From the NCBI RefSeq assembly GCF_023159225.1, contig NC_063188.1:35392021-35456020 (forward strand): 64,000 bases of DNA. Direction: 5' to 3'. The stretch is from Perognathus longimembris pacificus. Taxonomy: Eukaryota > Chordata > Mammalia > Rodentia > Heteromyidae. The notes beneath the pieces are model-generated. The model was given only the letters and a program-made list of their open reading frames with translations. It had not been told where the DNA came from and ran no database searches. Positions 1-11,790 of the stretch are shown piece by piece (positions within the stretch are counted from its first letter, which is position 1; each line of letters opens with the position of its first letter). A program made the position numbers and the translations under genes.

Positions 1-230
1 AGGTTTGAGGGGTATGAAGAAGATTTATTTCTCTCTGGAAGCTTTGATATTTCCCAATGGAAACTGATGTACAAGTAGACTATCCCATGGAAATATACAA
101 TACACGGCTGGATTGATAGTTAAAAACTCAGGAGAAGGATATGGACTAAAGAGTTTTGTGAGACAGAAGTTTAGTGTCTTGTTTGGGGTCCCTCAGGAAG
201 AGGGAGGGCTAAGGAAGGCACCCTGATTCT

Positions 231-385
231 TGTTTTGTCAGTTTTAGGCATGAACTCAGGGCCTGGGCACTGTCCCTTAGCTTCTTTGTCTTCAAGGCTA
301 GTGATCTACCATTTAAACCACAGTACCACTTCCTAGTATTGAGTGATTAATTGGAGATAAGAGTCTCATGGGGACTTTTCTTTTG
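231..385 (-). mobile_element. B1-ID SINE, minus, partial
   Basis: Antisense ID half (CTCAGGGCCTGGGCACTGTC, CAAGGCTAGTGATCTACCA) followed by ATTAATTGGAGATAAGAGTC of the B1-derived half. Diverged and truncated. Confidence 0.8.
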
Positions 386-390
386 ACCTC

Positions 391-1248
391 TTCCTTCTAA
401 CCATTAGATTATGGTCACTGAACTCCACAACTGACTTCCTCTGTACTGTTTCCTGTAGTCTTTCAGGCTCAGAAATCCTTATACAATATCATACTGGCTT
501 CCTTTCTAATAATTGAAAAATGACATGCATGAGTGTAAGAATAACAGTGTTGTCTTAAAACTGAAAATGACTCTTCAGATGACACTGGAGAGCTAAAACC
601 AGATTATAGTTTTACTTTCCTGTTATTAAATTTTCTCCTGTGGTTTCCAGCTTCTAAATGCATGAATTGCAGCTAATGACTTTACACATGTCTCTATAAA
701 CCCTTATTCATCCATTCTAACTAATCATATCTCAGAGGATTATTTTTATTGAATCTTCTAGTTTAAATGGTTACAGTGCTCTATCATTTTATCTCACATG
801 CTATCTTAAGAGAATTTGAAATTAAAATATAATCACACACTTATACATCCTCCAAAATTCAAAAGTCCATATAATGACATAAACAGAGGGAACTTTGGTT
901 CTCTACAAAGATTCTTTCCTTTTCATATGACTGCCTCTCTTTCAAATAAATGTATTTTGATTCCCATAAATTTAATTTATTCACAGTATTCATATACTGT
1001 TATTACATCTTAAGGTAAGTCCATGACATTTCTGTGGCCACAGCAAGTCATTTCTCCTACTCCTTGTCCCTAGTATATGTATCATCAGTTTATTTTAAGG
1101 GAGAGAAACTTTCACCTATCCTTTCATGAGCATACAATCAAATATTTGCTATTGGTTTATTGATCAAGGTGTGTGACTTTTATGTGTCTCAATCAGCAAG
1201 TGTTTCATCCAGCTAAGCTTCCTGAATGATTTTCTTCATCTTTTATAG
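391..1248. other. SERPINA7 upstream sequence / noncoding intron, nothing assigned
   Basis: A+T-rich sequence with only short chance reading frames. In human a noncoding first exon and liver promoter lie 1-2 kb upstream of the ATG. I could not place the exon or a convincing HNF-1 site here. Confidence 0.4.
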
Positions 1249-1896
1249 ATCATCTTGATTCCAGAATGTCAATGTTACTCTATATGATTTTCTTGGTATT
1301 TGGGCATCATACTACAGTCCATTGTGGACCACCAGATATCTCTGAAGGCAAAATCAGTACCTGCCACTTGCCCCAGCAAAATGCTACTCTTTATAAGCTG
1401 TCATCCATCAATGCTGACTTTGCATTTGATCTGTACCGGAGACTCAGTGAGGAGACTCCAGATCGGAACATCTTCTTTTCCCCTGTGAGCATATCTGCAG
1501 CTTTGGCCATGCTTTCTTTTGGGGCTGACTCTAGCACTCAAACTCAGATCCTGGAGGTTTTGGGGTTCAACATCACAGACATCCCAATGACAGAGATACA
1601 GCAGGGCTTCCAGCATGTGATCTGTTCACTGAATTTTCCAAAGACAGAACTGGAATTGCAGATGGGAAATGCTCTTTTCATTGGGAAGCAGCTGAAACTA
1701 CTGGCAAAGTTCTTGGATGATGTCAAAACCCTTTATGAGACTGATGTCTTCTCTACTGACTTCTCCAATGTTTCTGCAGCTCAGAAGGAAATCAACTGCT
1801 ATGTGGAGTATCAAACCAAAGGGAAAATTGTAGGCCTAATCCAAGATCTCAAACTGGATACCACCATGGTCCTTGTAAACTATATTTATTTCAAAG
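1249..1896 (+). CDS. SERPINA7: SERPINA7 first coding exon (5'UTR tail 1249-1265, ATG at 1266)
   Basis: A pyrimidine-rich acceptor ending TTTTATAG precedes 1249. The ATG at 1266 opens a signal peptide as in human. The exon encodes residues 1-210 plus one base and ends TTCAAAG before the donor GTAAGG at 1897, the same position as the human junction (…YFK|A). It contains sequons N39, N102 and N168. A reading frame that runs on to 1922 is intron read-through. Confidence 0.95.
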
Positions 1897-3762
1897 GTAA
1901 GGTTCTGAAATGTCCATTTTAAGTCTAGTGCTTTTATGCTTTGGCGTATCTTCTATTTGTGGTCTTTATTACTGGCACCAGTGACTGTCCCTCACACCGT
2001 AGTAGTCTGTCTTACTGGCAAAAGCTGTTCATAGTGCTGGATCATCCAGAAGAACACACAGCTTTGTGAATGAGATTAGGAAATATCTAGGGAGAGTACA
2101 CTTTAGAAAGGTAGGTGACAATAGCACGGGTGTCCTGTTTATATATGGCTAAAGAATATGCTTTCAAAATATATGGTAAGGTTGGCTAATTCTGTACTTG
2201 GCAAGTATATAGATTTGTATCCAAACCTGCTATGACCCTGATTTGCTATACATATTTGAGCATTTTACATAAATACCTTTAAAATATTATATACTCCTCC
2301 ATAGTTAACACTGTTTACACACACATATGGTTTGCACACATTGTTCAGTTCATTGCTCACAAGTACCCAAATTAATGTAGTTAGTATGTTTTAGAACCAG
2401 ACTTTCAAGCCAGATTGTTCTGACTTGATCATCCTATTGAAGATATTGTGACCAAATGACTTCTCTTGCTTCTGTAGTATATATTGTCTACATTTGGTGG
2501 AAAAGAGAAATTTCCTGGCCATAATAGTTCATATATAGGTGGCTAAAATGGCAATAACATATTTGATTTTTGATTTAACCCTGTATGTTGGATGCCCTTA
2601 TACCTTTTTATGCAAAAGTAAGACTGTGGCTCCAATGTTTTTAGTTTAGGGTTAGTGGTTTTGAACACAGACTATGCACTCTAACAGTTTAGGTGTGACT
2701 CTTGCCTTTGGCACATGGTAGCTGTCAGGCCATATCAAGTGACTTTTTTCCCCTGACCCTCAGTTACTCACTTGTAGAACTGATTAATGGTCTTTATTAT
2801 AAGATGATATGTTTAATAGTCTAAAAGAAGCACATCTTTTCTCTGTATTTTAAGCCCAATGGGAAAACCCTTTCCATCTATCAAAGACCAAAGCCAGTTC
2901 AAGTTTCTCAGTAGACAAGACCACCACAGTGCATGTACCCATGATGCACCAGGTAGAGCAATACTATTATCTGGTGGATGCAGAGCTGAATTGCACAGTG
3001 CTACAAATGGACTACAGCAAGAATGCACTGGCGCTCTTTGTCCTTCCCAAGGAAAGACAGATGGAATGGATGGAAGCAGCCATGTCATCTAAAACACTGA
3101 AGAAGTGGAACAGATTACTGAAGAAAGGGTAAATGATTCAGGAAATGAGGGGAGGGAGTGGGCATATCTGCAGTTGAGACTGAATTTAGCAGCAAATCAA
3201 AAGTAGAAGAATCACATGGAACCATCTAATAGCTCTGTGAATGTCATTAGAGATGCCAGGTACTTATTGTGGAGCAGGCCCTTTAATAAATACTCTACAT
3301 CTTTTTGTTCACCTAAACACATCCTGAAACAAGCAAAGAAGGCAGTATAATGGGCATTGTTTGCCTAGAAAGATAAAATGAGCTCTTCAACTTTGTCTTA
3401 CTAGTAAATGGATATCATCTTAGAGGCCACTAGAAGTTTGGTAGTGTTGGGGATGAGTGAGATTTTTGATACTAAGAGTTGAGTGGACTGGGACTGCAGG
3501 ATAGAAAACCATGAAGTTATTGTGTGCTATCCATTCATCTCCATGCCCCTGGCCCCCTAATCTTGACCAGAAGTGTATGGTGTTTGCTTTTGTTAATAGT
3601 GGCTGACTTCTTTATTGATAATATGGCCAAACTCCCAGAATTATACCGAAATATTTTCTGAACCAAGAACATTCCATCCAGTGTAACTAATTTGTTTTTT
3701 CACCCATGTATTAATTTGCCTAGCAATGGTTATCCATGTTCAAGGAAAGAGAAAGTTAAATG

Positions 3763-3822
<60 letters not shown>

Positions 3823-4615
3823 GAGAGAGGAATCATGAACTTGTGTGATGACTGCTATCTTTCGCCTTCCATTTTCCACATAGATGGGTTGACTTATTTG
3901 TTCCAAAGTTTTCCATTTCTGCAACCTATGATCTTGGAACCACTCTTTTGAAGATGGGCATTAAGGATGCCTTTGATGTAAGGGCTGATTTTCCTGGGCT
4001 CACAGAAGACAGTGCTCTGAAACTTTCTTATGTAAGTTGGTAAAGTTCTTGAATGTATGAGCTAGCAGGATCATTTTGACTCAAACAATTCAAATCTCTT
4101 ATTTTATCAATGCAGAATTTGGTGTTTTAAGAGACAGTATGAAGTCTCCTATGAAACAATCATGCCATAATCATTCCTATTAGAAGTGACTACTGTTGTG
4201 CAATTCTGGAGGGGAATGGGGGTTTGTGCTTCTGGATGCAGAAGACTATGGGGAGGTTTTACCCTAACAACTTACCCTGAATCACAAAGATTCATTAGAA
4301 GCCATCAACATTATATGACAAAAGGTTAGGCCCATCTTTCCTTTACCCCTCCCTAGTTCCTAAGTCTCACTATTTTTTCAGGTGACATTAATGTTGGTTT
4401 TACCCACACAGGTTGCCCACAAAGCTGTGCTGCACATTGGTGAAAAGGGAACAAAAGATGTAACTGTCCCTGATGTTAGATTTCTGGATCAGCCTGAAAT
4501 CACTCCATTTTATCCAATTATCCGATTTGATAGAACTTTCCTTTTGATGATTTTGGAGAAAAGCACCAGAAGTATTCTCTTTCTTGGGAAAGTTTTTGAC
4601 CCAACAGAAGGATAG
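1266..4615 (+). CDS. SERPINA7: Thyroxine-binding globulin (serpin A7), complete coding region in four exons
   Basis: Secreted plasma carrier of thyroid hormones; a serpin fold without protease-inhibitor activity (family knowledge). Coding exons are 1266-1896, 2855-3128, 3884-4031 and 4412-4615. They join in frame to 1257 nt, giving 418 residues plus TAG; human is 415. Visible features: signal peptide at residues 1-20 ending in VHC, the serpin core, and four N-glycosylation sequons (N39, N102, N168, N256) matching the four human sites. The reactive-centre loop lies near residues 362-380 and the C-terminal serpin signature near 386-412. All three coding introns are GT-AG. No internal stops or frameshifts. 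The upstream noncoding exon and promoter were not located. Oddities: the loop hinge reads TKDVTVP instead of the alanine-rich human hinge, Lys401 replaces a putative ligand-contact Arg, and there is an extra Cys at 177. Identity is based on near-continuous similarity to human TBG recalled from memory. Confidence 0.97.
2855..3128 (+). CDS. SERPINA7: SERPINA7 second coding exon
   Basis: Acceptor TATTTTAAG ends at 2854 and donor GTAAAT begins at 3129. The 274 nt complete codon A211 and encode residues up to K301 plus two bases of G302. The segment holds the motif VPMMHQVEQYY, sequon N256 and the strand ALALFVLPKE, all TBG-like. The frame continues cleanly from the first coding exon. Confidence 0.95.
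3764..3830. repeat. (GA)n microsatellite in SERPINA7 intron 2
   Basis: Nearly perfect GA dinucleotide run with one GGGAGA interruption, ending about 55 nt before the exon 3 acceptor. Confidence 0.95.
3884..4031 (+). CDS. SERPINA7: SERPINA7 third coding exon
   Basis: Acceptor CCACATAG ends at 3883 and donor GTAAGT starts at 4032. It encodes 49 residues from WVDLFVPKFSIS to KLSY, the serpin region after the shutter helices. A (GA)n microsatellite sits about 55 nt upstream of the acceptor. Confidence 0.95.
4412..4615 (+). CDS. SERPINA7: SERPINA7 last coding exon with reactive loop and C-terminus
   Basis: Acceptor CCCACACAG ends at 4411. The 67 codons run from VAHKAVLHIGEKG to DPTEG and end in TAG at 4613-4615. 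It carries the reactive-centre loop, including TKDVTVPDV, and the C-terminal strands with EKSTRSILFLGKV. In human TBG the equivalent ERSTR segment carries hormone-contacting arginines (recalled). Confidence 0.95.
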   Translation, partial: VAHKAVLHIGEKGTKDVTVPDVRFLDQPEITPFYPIIRFDRTFLLMILEKSTRSILFLGKVFDPTEG

Positions 4616-4664
4616 TTGGGAAAAAGGTCAATGGGTTTTTGTATGTGTATATTACAGTGGATAA

Positions 4665-4670
4665 AATAAA
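4665..4670 (+). promoter_or_regulatory. SERPINA7: SERPINA7 poly(A) signal AATAAA
   Basis: A canonical AATAAA lies 50 nt after the stop codon, giving a short 3'UTR as expected for this gene. The cleavage site is probably 15-25 nt downstream, near the TGATATGATTG stretch. Confidence 0.8.
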
Positions 4671-5224
4671 TAACATAGTCTGATATGATTGATATAGACT
4701 TGGACTTGCCTTCTGTTGTTCAGGGGTGAAATTGGATTCTGTCAAAACTGCATTGGCCATGGAAAAGGATAATTCTATAACCAAATATTCACATAGTCAA
4801 TGAGTGATTCATTATTATATAAAACAAACGAAGGCTCTCTGTTAGTATATTCCTCAGAATATCTCAATAAGTTATCTGTAGAAAATTTGACCGCGGTGAC
4901 AACCTGGCTTCTCCCCTCTGGAGAGTAGTTAAAAATACACATCAGGTTCTCACATCACCATTCTTCAATGAAATGTCAGTGAACATAAAATAATGAAAAT
5001 GCATCCTTCTTCCCATCTTACCATGATGTTTCTTTGTAATCATGCAAAAGTAGCAATTGGTAGACTGAATAAAGGTTCTCCCATTACAGTGTTGAGTCAT
5101 AGATTGACAGCTTATTAGTAGGGAGCTAATATGTGTGAACAAATAAGTATAGGACAGTAGAGCAAGAGAACAATGAGCTCCCATGTACAAGTCCAAATCC
5201 TTCCTACAAAACTTCTCATGCTGC

Positions 5225-5418
5225 GGGGCTGGGAGTATGGCCTAGTGGTAGAGTACTTGCCTTGTATACATAAAGCCCTGGATTCAATTCCTCAGCACCA
5301 CATATATAAAAAAAGCCAAAAGTGGTGCTGTGGCTAGAGTGGTAGAGTGCTAGCCTCGAGCAAAAATGCGAGGGACAGTGCTCAGGCCCCGAGTTCAAGT
5401 CCCAGGACTGGCAAAAAA
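5225..5418 (+). mobile_element. ID-dimer SINE, plus
   Basis: Two tandem tRNA-like ID units: GGGCTGGGAGTATGGCCTAG with a B-box-like GGATTCAATTCC, then GTGGTGCTGTGGCTAGAGTG and GAGTTCAAGTCCC. It ends in CAGGACTGGCAAAAAA. Confidence 0.88.
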
Positions 5419-5870
5419 TTTCTCATGTTGGTAGTTTATAAGCTGGTTGTAGAGAAGGAGAGTCATTCACTCACCTGATAACCCCTCTTTTTCAGATGCT
5501 TATATTTCACTCCTATTCCATATGTTCAAGTGGCAATCTCCTGGTTATCTTGTCCTTTTTTGTCTATACCCTCAGTGAAAGTTTAACATTTTTATATGCT
5601 CAGAAATTTCAACAGTCTCCTCAGTCTAGGAATGTTAACTCATCTCCATCCACTAAAGTCGACTTCTTCTCAAGACAACAAGTGTTCAAATCTTAGTATT
5701 AGAATTTTGTATATGCAAATAGGATAATGAGGATTTGTGATGCATTGGCTGAAATTGTACCTCCACCTGAAATGTTTCACTGAGAATGCTTGAGTACGGT
5801 AGTAGATGTGTTTTTAGATTAAACTAAATATGTCTAGAAAAAATGTTCATGAAGAACATTCTAAATTTTT

Positions 5871-6365
5871 ATTTATTTATTTATTTATTTATTTTTCTCA
5901 AATTTTTATTATCAAACTGACGTACAGAGAGGTTACAGTATCATACGTTGGGCATTGGATACATTTCTTGTACTGTTTGTTGCCTTGTCCCTCATGCCCC
6001 CCTCCCTTCCCCCCTTTCCCTCCCCCCCCCAGGTGTTCAGTTCACTTACACCAAACAGTTTTGCAAGTATTGCTTTTGTAGTTATTTCTCTTTTTTTACC
6101 CCGTGTCTCTCGAATTTGGTATTCCCTTTGAATTTCCTACTTCCAATACCAGTAAACACGGTTTCCAATATACTCAGATAAGATTACAGAGATAGTGTAG
6201 GTACAAACATAGGAAGGTGATACAAAACACTATCAATAATAGAAACTACACATACACATAGGACGTTGAAAGTAGTTACAACTGTGATATATCACTTGTT
6301 TCCATAACATGGAGTTCATTTCAATTAGCATCATCTTATGTGTTTCTAAGGGTATAGCTATTGGG
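5871..6365 (-). mobile_element. 5'-truncated L1 (3' end), minus, with perfect 15-nt TSD
   Basis: The A-tail appears as (ATTT)n at the left end, followed by the antisense L1 3'UTR with its C-rich (G-rich on L1 strand) tract at about 5990-6030. ACATTCTAAATTTTT flanks both sides (5856-5870 and 6366-6380). Confidence 0.85.
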
Positions 6366-6715
6366 ACATTCTAAATTTTTGTAAAAACATGTTTACCTGG
6401 AACTTTGGTTATTTCTGTCATAGTTCATGTGTCGATTTTATGGACAAGTAATTGGAAACTCAGAGAAGGGTGGCAACTACTGGTATAGAAAATTCATTGC
6501 TGACATGGAGTCTAGTTTCACTGCAATTCTATTACAACTCAGTATCTGTATTTTCATCTTGGGCAAGGTAGCTAACACTGTTTCTCATTTCCCTTATCTA
6601 CAAAGTGGAAATACTAATAATATTCATGTCAGGAAAACATACTAAAACACAGAAGATGCAATACAAGCAATGCTGAGTGTACACAGTTATAAATATATTG
6701 AATAGAAGAAAAATC

Positions 6716-7215
6716 NNNNNNNNNNNNNNNNNNNNNNNNNNNNNNNNNNNNNNNNNNNNNNNNNNNNNNNNNNNNNNNNNNNNNNNNNNNNNNNNNNNNN
6801 NNNNNNNNNNNNNNNNNNNNNNNNNNNNNNNNNNNNNNNNNNNNNNNNNNNNNNNNNNNNNNNNNNNNNNNNNNNNNNNNNNNNNNNNNNNNNNNNNNNN
6901 NNNNNNNNNNNNNNNNNNNNNNNNNNNNNNNNNNNNNNNNNNNNNNNNNNNNNNNNNNNNNNNNNNNNNNNNNNNNNNNNNNNNNNNNNNNNNNNNNNNN
7001 NNNNNNNNNNNNNNNNNNNNNNNNNNNNNNNNNNNNNNNNNNNNNNNNNNNNNNNNNNNNNNNNNNNNNNNNNNNNNNNNNNNNNNNNNNNNNNNNNNNN
7101 NNNNNNNNNNNNNNNNNNNNNNNNNNNNNNNNNNNNNNNNNNNNNNNNNNNNNNNNNNNNNNNNNNNNNNNNNNNNNNNNNNNNNNNNNNNNNNNNNNNN
7201 NNNNNNNNNNNNNNN
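6716..7215. other. Assembly gap (500 N)
   Basis: Exactly 500 undetermined bases; a fixed-size scaffold gap, so its true length is unknown. Confidence 0.98.
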
Positions 7216-7229
7216 TTTTCAAAATCCCT

Positions 7230-7770
7230 ACCTCCATATCTCAAGTAACTAAAAATAAGAAGAACAAACGATGTCCAAAGTTATCATATGGAAGAATATA
7301 ATATTAGAGCTAAACAATCAATGAAATTAATTTTTTTGAAATGATGAAAGTATTTGACAAATCCCTAGCTATATTAATAAAATGAGAGACAACTCAAAAT
7401 CAGAAATGAAAGATGAGACATTTCAACTAATGACAAAACTTTTTAAAAGTTCATAAGAAACTATTTTGAATAAATACACTCTAGTAAATTTGATAACCTA
7501 AGAGAAATGAATAAATTCTAAGAAACATATACCTTAAGGAGATTGAGTAATGAATTAATAGAAACTCTAAACAGATTTAAATGTTGATGAGAAGGAATCA
7601 ATTGTCAACTTCTCAACAGAGAATGTGAAGACCAGATGACATGGTTTGTTAATTCTATTATGTATTCTTCTTAAATGCTTCCAAAATATTGAAGAGAAGT
7701 GAACACATTTAAATTCATCCTCTGACGGCAGAGGTTATTAAGGTTAGAGAATGTCCTTAAAGTGGAGCCC
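7230..7770 (+). mobile_element. Old L1 ORF2 relic, plus
   Basis: Heavily mutated ORF2-like sequence with no frame left (e.g. around 7360-7440 and 7600-7700). Starts right after the assembly gap. Confidence 0.5.
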
Positions 7771-7800
7771 ACAAGATTGAATCCTGGGGGTTTTATAAAA

Positions 7801-8854
7801 AAAGAGAGAACAGAACAAACACATCGATCCCTGCCTCTTGTTAGTCAATCAATGCCGCATGCCTATTTGGTAACAAAAGGGTCATCATTATTTGTAGCAC
7901 TCCAGTTTGGACCAGCACTATGAACCTGCACAAGCCTCTTTTCTTTATAACTTGTCTGTTGTAGTATTGTGTCGTTAGCAACAGAAAATGGATGAATACA
8001 GAGATGGAAAACATCTTCTTGAAAATCACAAAACATAGTTGAAATAAATCAAACAAAACACAAATAATGCAAATATCTCATGTTTACTTATTGATTTAAT
8101 AGTGTTATACAATAGATACTTAAATACTAAAAATGTATTATTGTAAGTAAGTTACAGCTTCAGAAATAGTCATTATAAAACTCATGGAATCACACACAAT
8201 GCCAAATAACCAAGATACCAAGAATGAATAACAATTGGAACATCACAATCTATTTTTAGTTCAGTTTGAGAAGAATACATGTCAGCAACTCACAGTCTGG
8301 TGGTATCAGAGTCTACTACGGAAGGGTTTAACTGAATCAGTGTATCTGGAGGTAAGGCCAAAGCAAGAGTATTCTTTTAAGAACTTCATGTGACTAATGT
8401 ATAGCCAATGATAAGAATCTCTCACTGCACTAGGTTTGAGCTCCATTAAAGCTAGCATTCCTGAAAGTGAAGTCAATGTCTACCTTGCCACTTTTGTGTC
8501 TAACATCTATGGGAAGGCTGGCGGCTTGTACTGTGTCATCCTGGAACAGTAACTTGTGGTGCTCCTGTTAATATTAACTTCAGTGTATCAATTTCATAAG
8601 ACTATTAAGGAGCAAAATAAATTACTAGCAGCTCCAGACCCAGGGACAACAGCCTACTCTTCTGAAATGTCCTGTAAGTCACATCTTTTCTCCTTATAAT
8701 GAGAGGAAACCTCCTTGAGTCTTCTAGTCTGGTTTCTTTTTGAAATTTCTGACTGCCATCCACATAGCATCATCACCTTGGAGAAAGTGACAGAGTATTT
8801 TCTGGGGCCAAATAATTGTCATACATAATTGAAATTTCTTCTCCTTTCTTATTT
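7801..8854. other. Intergenic, nothing assigned
   Basis: No gene-like frame and no repeat I can name; short chance ORFs only. Confidence 0.5.
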
Positions 8855-9150
8855 TGAATGTGATGGGTAATTTTATGTATCAACAAGCTAGGTTATATAC
8901 CTGATTTTGGTTAGATTTCCAAAACTGGATGTTGCTGTGAAGAGGTTATTTTTTATGTGATTAACATTTCAATCTGGAGGCTTTGAATGAGAGATTATCC
9001 TTTACTTGAAGACCTTGAAAAAGAATTGCTATCTCGGAGACAGAAAGCACTTATGCATTCATACTACTTTGGACTTGACATTGGAATATCACCTTTTATC
9101 CTGGGATTACACCCTATTTTCTTGACTAATTTCAGACCTGTGACCCCATG
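8855..9150. repeat. Possible ancient interspersed repeat, unclassified
   Basis: Begins TGGGTAATTTTATGTATCAA and contains TGATTAACATTTCAATCTGG. This resembles a common ancient mammalian repeat whose class I cannot assign. An AT-rich TA run follows near 9225-9270. Confidence 0.4.
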
Positions 9151-9804
9151 TTAATGGAAGCCAATTATTCAAATTTCTTTCTCTGTTCTTCCCTTCCTCT
9201 CAATTTCTCTCAGTCTTCACTCTACATATGTATAATATATAATATAATATGTATAGTATATATTATATCAGATAGTAATCCAATCTACATGGTGAATTTA
9301 AGAAAGTCTTCAAAGGTGAGTAGAGTAAAATAAAAAATGCAATGATAATGTATCTTTTTGCTTTTAACTCCCATATTCTCCTACATTATTTAAAGCAATA
9401 ATTATAAATCTTTGCGCATGATCAATACACCTTACACATGCATATTATTTAAACAATGTATAAAATAAACATGAACCATCAAAAACCATATTTCACAGGT
9501 ATATGGGAACAATTTTATACTATTACTAATAAGATGGCATCAGTTCAAACTGTACAGGTATAAATTAAGATGTTAATTATAATCCTAGCCAACCACTAAA
9601 AAATATGCAAAATACAGAGTAAAACAAGCAAAGAAACAAGTGATACAATAGAAAATACTTATTTAGCACACCAAAGACAGTAATCAAGGAATTGAAGAAC
9701 TATGGGATATGCTACATTTAAATAGTTTAAAAATGACACATGCAAGTCTTGTCAGAATTACATTATATAAATAAATTTGTATTGCCAATTAAAAGACAGA
9801 GATG

Positions 9805-10015
9805 AGTCTGGTGCTGGTGGTTCATGCAATCCTAGGTAGTCAGGAGGCTGAGATCTGAGGATTGAGGTTTGAATTCAGTCCAGGTAGAAAAGCCGATGAA
9901 ACTCTTATCTCCAATTAAGCAACAAAAATAAACAGGAAGAGGAGTTGTAGCCTTGAGCAAAAAAGGCAAGTGAAAACACGGAGGCCCCAAGTTCAAGCCG
10001 AGGTACTGGCACCCC
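9805..10015 (+). mobile_element. B1-ID SINE, plus
   Basis: Contains TGGTGCTGGTGGTTCATGCA, CAGGAGGCTGAGATCTGAGG, CTTATCTCCAATTAAG and GCCTTGAGCAAAAAAGGCAA. Diverged. Confidence 0.85.
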
Positions 10016-10259
10016 CTCTCTGAAAGGATTCAATTAATAACATGTAATGATCTAAATTCTTAACAATTATGTTAACCAAAAAAGGATACTTGTACACTGA
10101 AACTACAGAGCTGTTTGAAATAAATTAAGGAGAATGCTGAAGGGGATGACATTTATCAAGATGCATTGTATGTATTCAAATATTGCTTTGTAAAATGACA
10201 ACCCTTTTCTACTACTTAAAGATAATAAAAACATTTGTAAAAGACCTAAATAAATGGTT

Positions 10260-10800
10260 CTTGGAATTGAAAGATTAATCTTGTTAAAATGACACTTCTC
10301 TTCATATTAATCTGTATAATAAATGCAACACTTATCAAAACAACTGCCCTTGTTTCTGAAGAAATGGAAAAGCTAATCATAAAATTCATGTGGAAATATT
10401 AGAGAACTGAAAAAGAATAAGAAAGTTGTCAGGCTCATATTTTTCCAATTTTATTGTTGCATAGCTCATTTTTCACATTACATCTTCCAATGTCTAAACT
10501 TGCCACTAGTTTCAGTAATAAAACCAGGTTTGCTGGCACTGATAGACATTTAGATGCATGGAATACAAGTGAGAGTCTAGAAATAAACTTATGAACACAT
10601 GGTGAATTGATTCCTCACAAACTCTCTAGGATCTTTCAAAGGAGAATAATAGTGTGTTAATTATATAGTGCCAGGGCAACTGAACTTCCATAGGCAAAAG
10701 AATGGCGTTGGAGCCTTAACTCAAACAATTTCAAAAATTCACTCCAAATTGGAAAAGTTCAGAATTAAAATCTTTGGACAACAACAACAAAAAAAGATGT
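10260..10800 (+). mobile_element. Old L1 ORF2 relic, plus
   Basis: Degenerate ORF2 sequence (e.g. AAATTCATGTGGAAATATTA) with no surviving frame. It may extend left to about 10140. Confidence 0.5.
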
Positions 10801-11561
10801 ATTAAAGCCTATTAGTTCAAAGATGAACTCCATCCTTCATCAAAGATTAGATTAAATTGACTTCTTTTGTCCTCAGTACAAGTGGCCTGAAATAAGAAGA
10901 GCCACATCATACTGGGGAAATGAGGGAGGTAGATTAAATAAGTTTCAGCTTAATAGGGGCTAGATGGATTGTGAGATAAATACAGTAATTAAGCTGAACA
11001 TTAGGTTATCTCCTTTGGAGAGAGACAGAGTGCAGACAGAGATAATTATCTTCATTAGATTTGTGCCCTATCTTTCATTGGATAAATTTGTTCTCGAGAA
11101 ATAGCTACAAACCAAGGTTCATATTTCCCAGACTATGTTAAATTTAGTTTATGACTTATTATGACTGATTCTTAGCAATGTAATGCAAGTAGAAGTGATC
11201 TATGTTACAAGTGTGTCAAAGAGTTTAAGAAGCAGATATTTCCTTTCTATTCAAAATTTTTAAGTCTGCCAATTGGATACATGATACTCAAGAGTCTAAG
11301 GTTAAGGAATATATAGAAGACATAGTGAAGGAAAACATCTGTCATGAACAACAGCTTCAGATTCTTGGATGAGAGTGAAACAGACTATTATTTTATGAAA
11401 TCATGAAAAATGAATTCTACATTACCCTGATCTAGTAATATACTTACATACCCATTTCAATGACAAAGAAATAGAGGCTCTGAGGGTGCAGAAAATTTCT
11501 CAAAGGTGTGTAGATATTTAGGAATGAAAGCAGGGTTGTTTCACTCTGCAATCCCCATTTG

Positions 11562-11790
11562 TTTTTCTTTGGCCCTAGGCCTTGAACTCAGGGCCTGGAT
11601 GCTGTCCCTAAGCTCCTTTTGCTCAAAGCTAGCACTCTACCACTTGATCTACAGTACCACTTCTGGCTTTCTTTGTGATTAATTGGAGATAAGAGTCTCC
11701 TGGACATTACTGCTTGGGCTGGCTTTGAACTATGATCTCAGCCATCTGAGTGGTTAGGATTACAGGAGTGCACCACTGGCGCCCAGCTAG
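11562..11790 (-). mobile_element. B1-ID SINE, minus, full length
   Basis: Antisense ID half, then AATTGGAGATAAGAGTCTCC, TTTGAACTATGATCTCAGCC, and the B1 5' end GTGCACCACTGGCGCCCAGC. Confidence 0.9.

Noticed and set aside
391..1248. HNF-1 site or noncoding first exon of SERPINA7
   Set aside because: The best candidate near 621 (GTTATTAAATTTT) matches the palindromic consensus too weakly; no exon boundary could be fixed.
6629..7252. Long open frames across the first N gap on both strands
   Set aside because: They are open only because N codons are not stops; the flanking sequence has no coding character.
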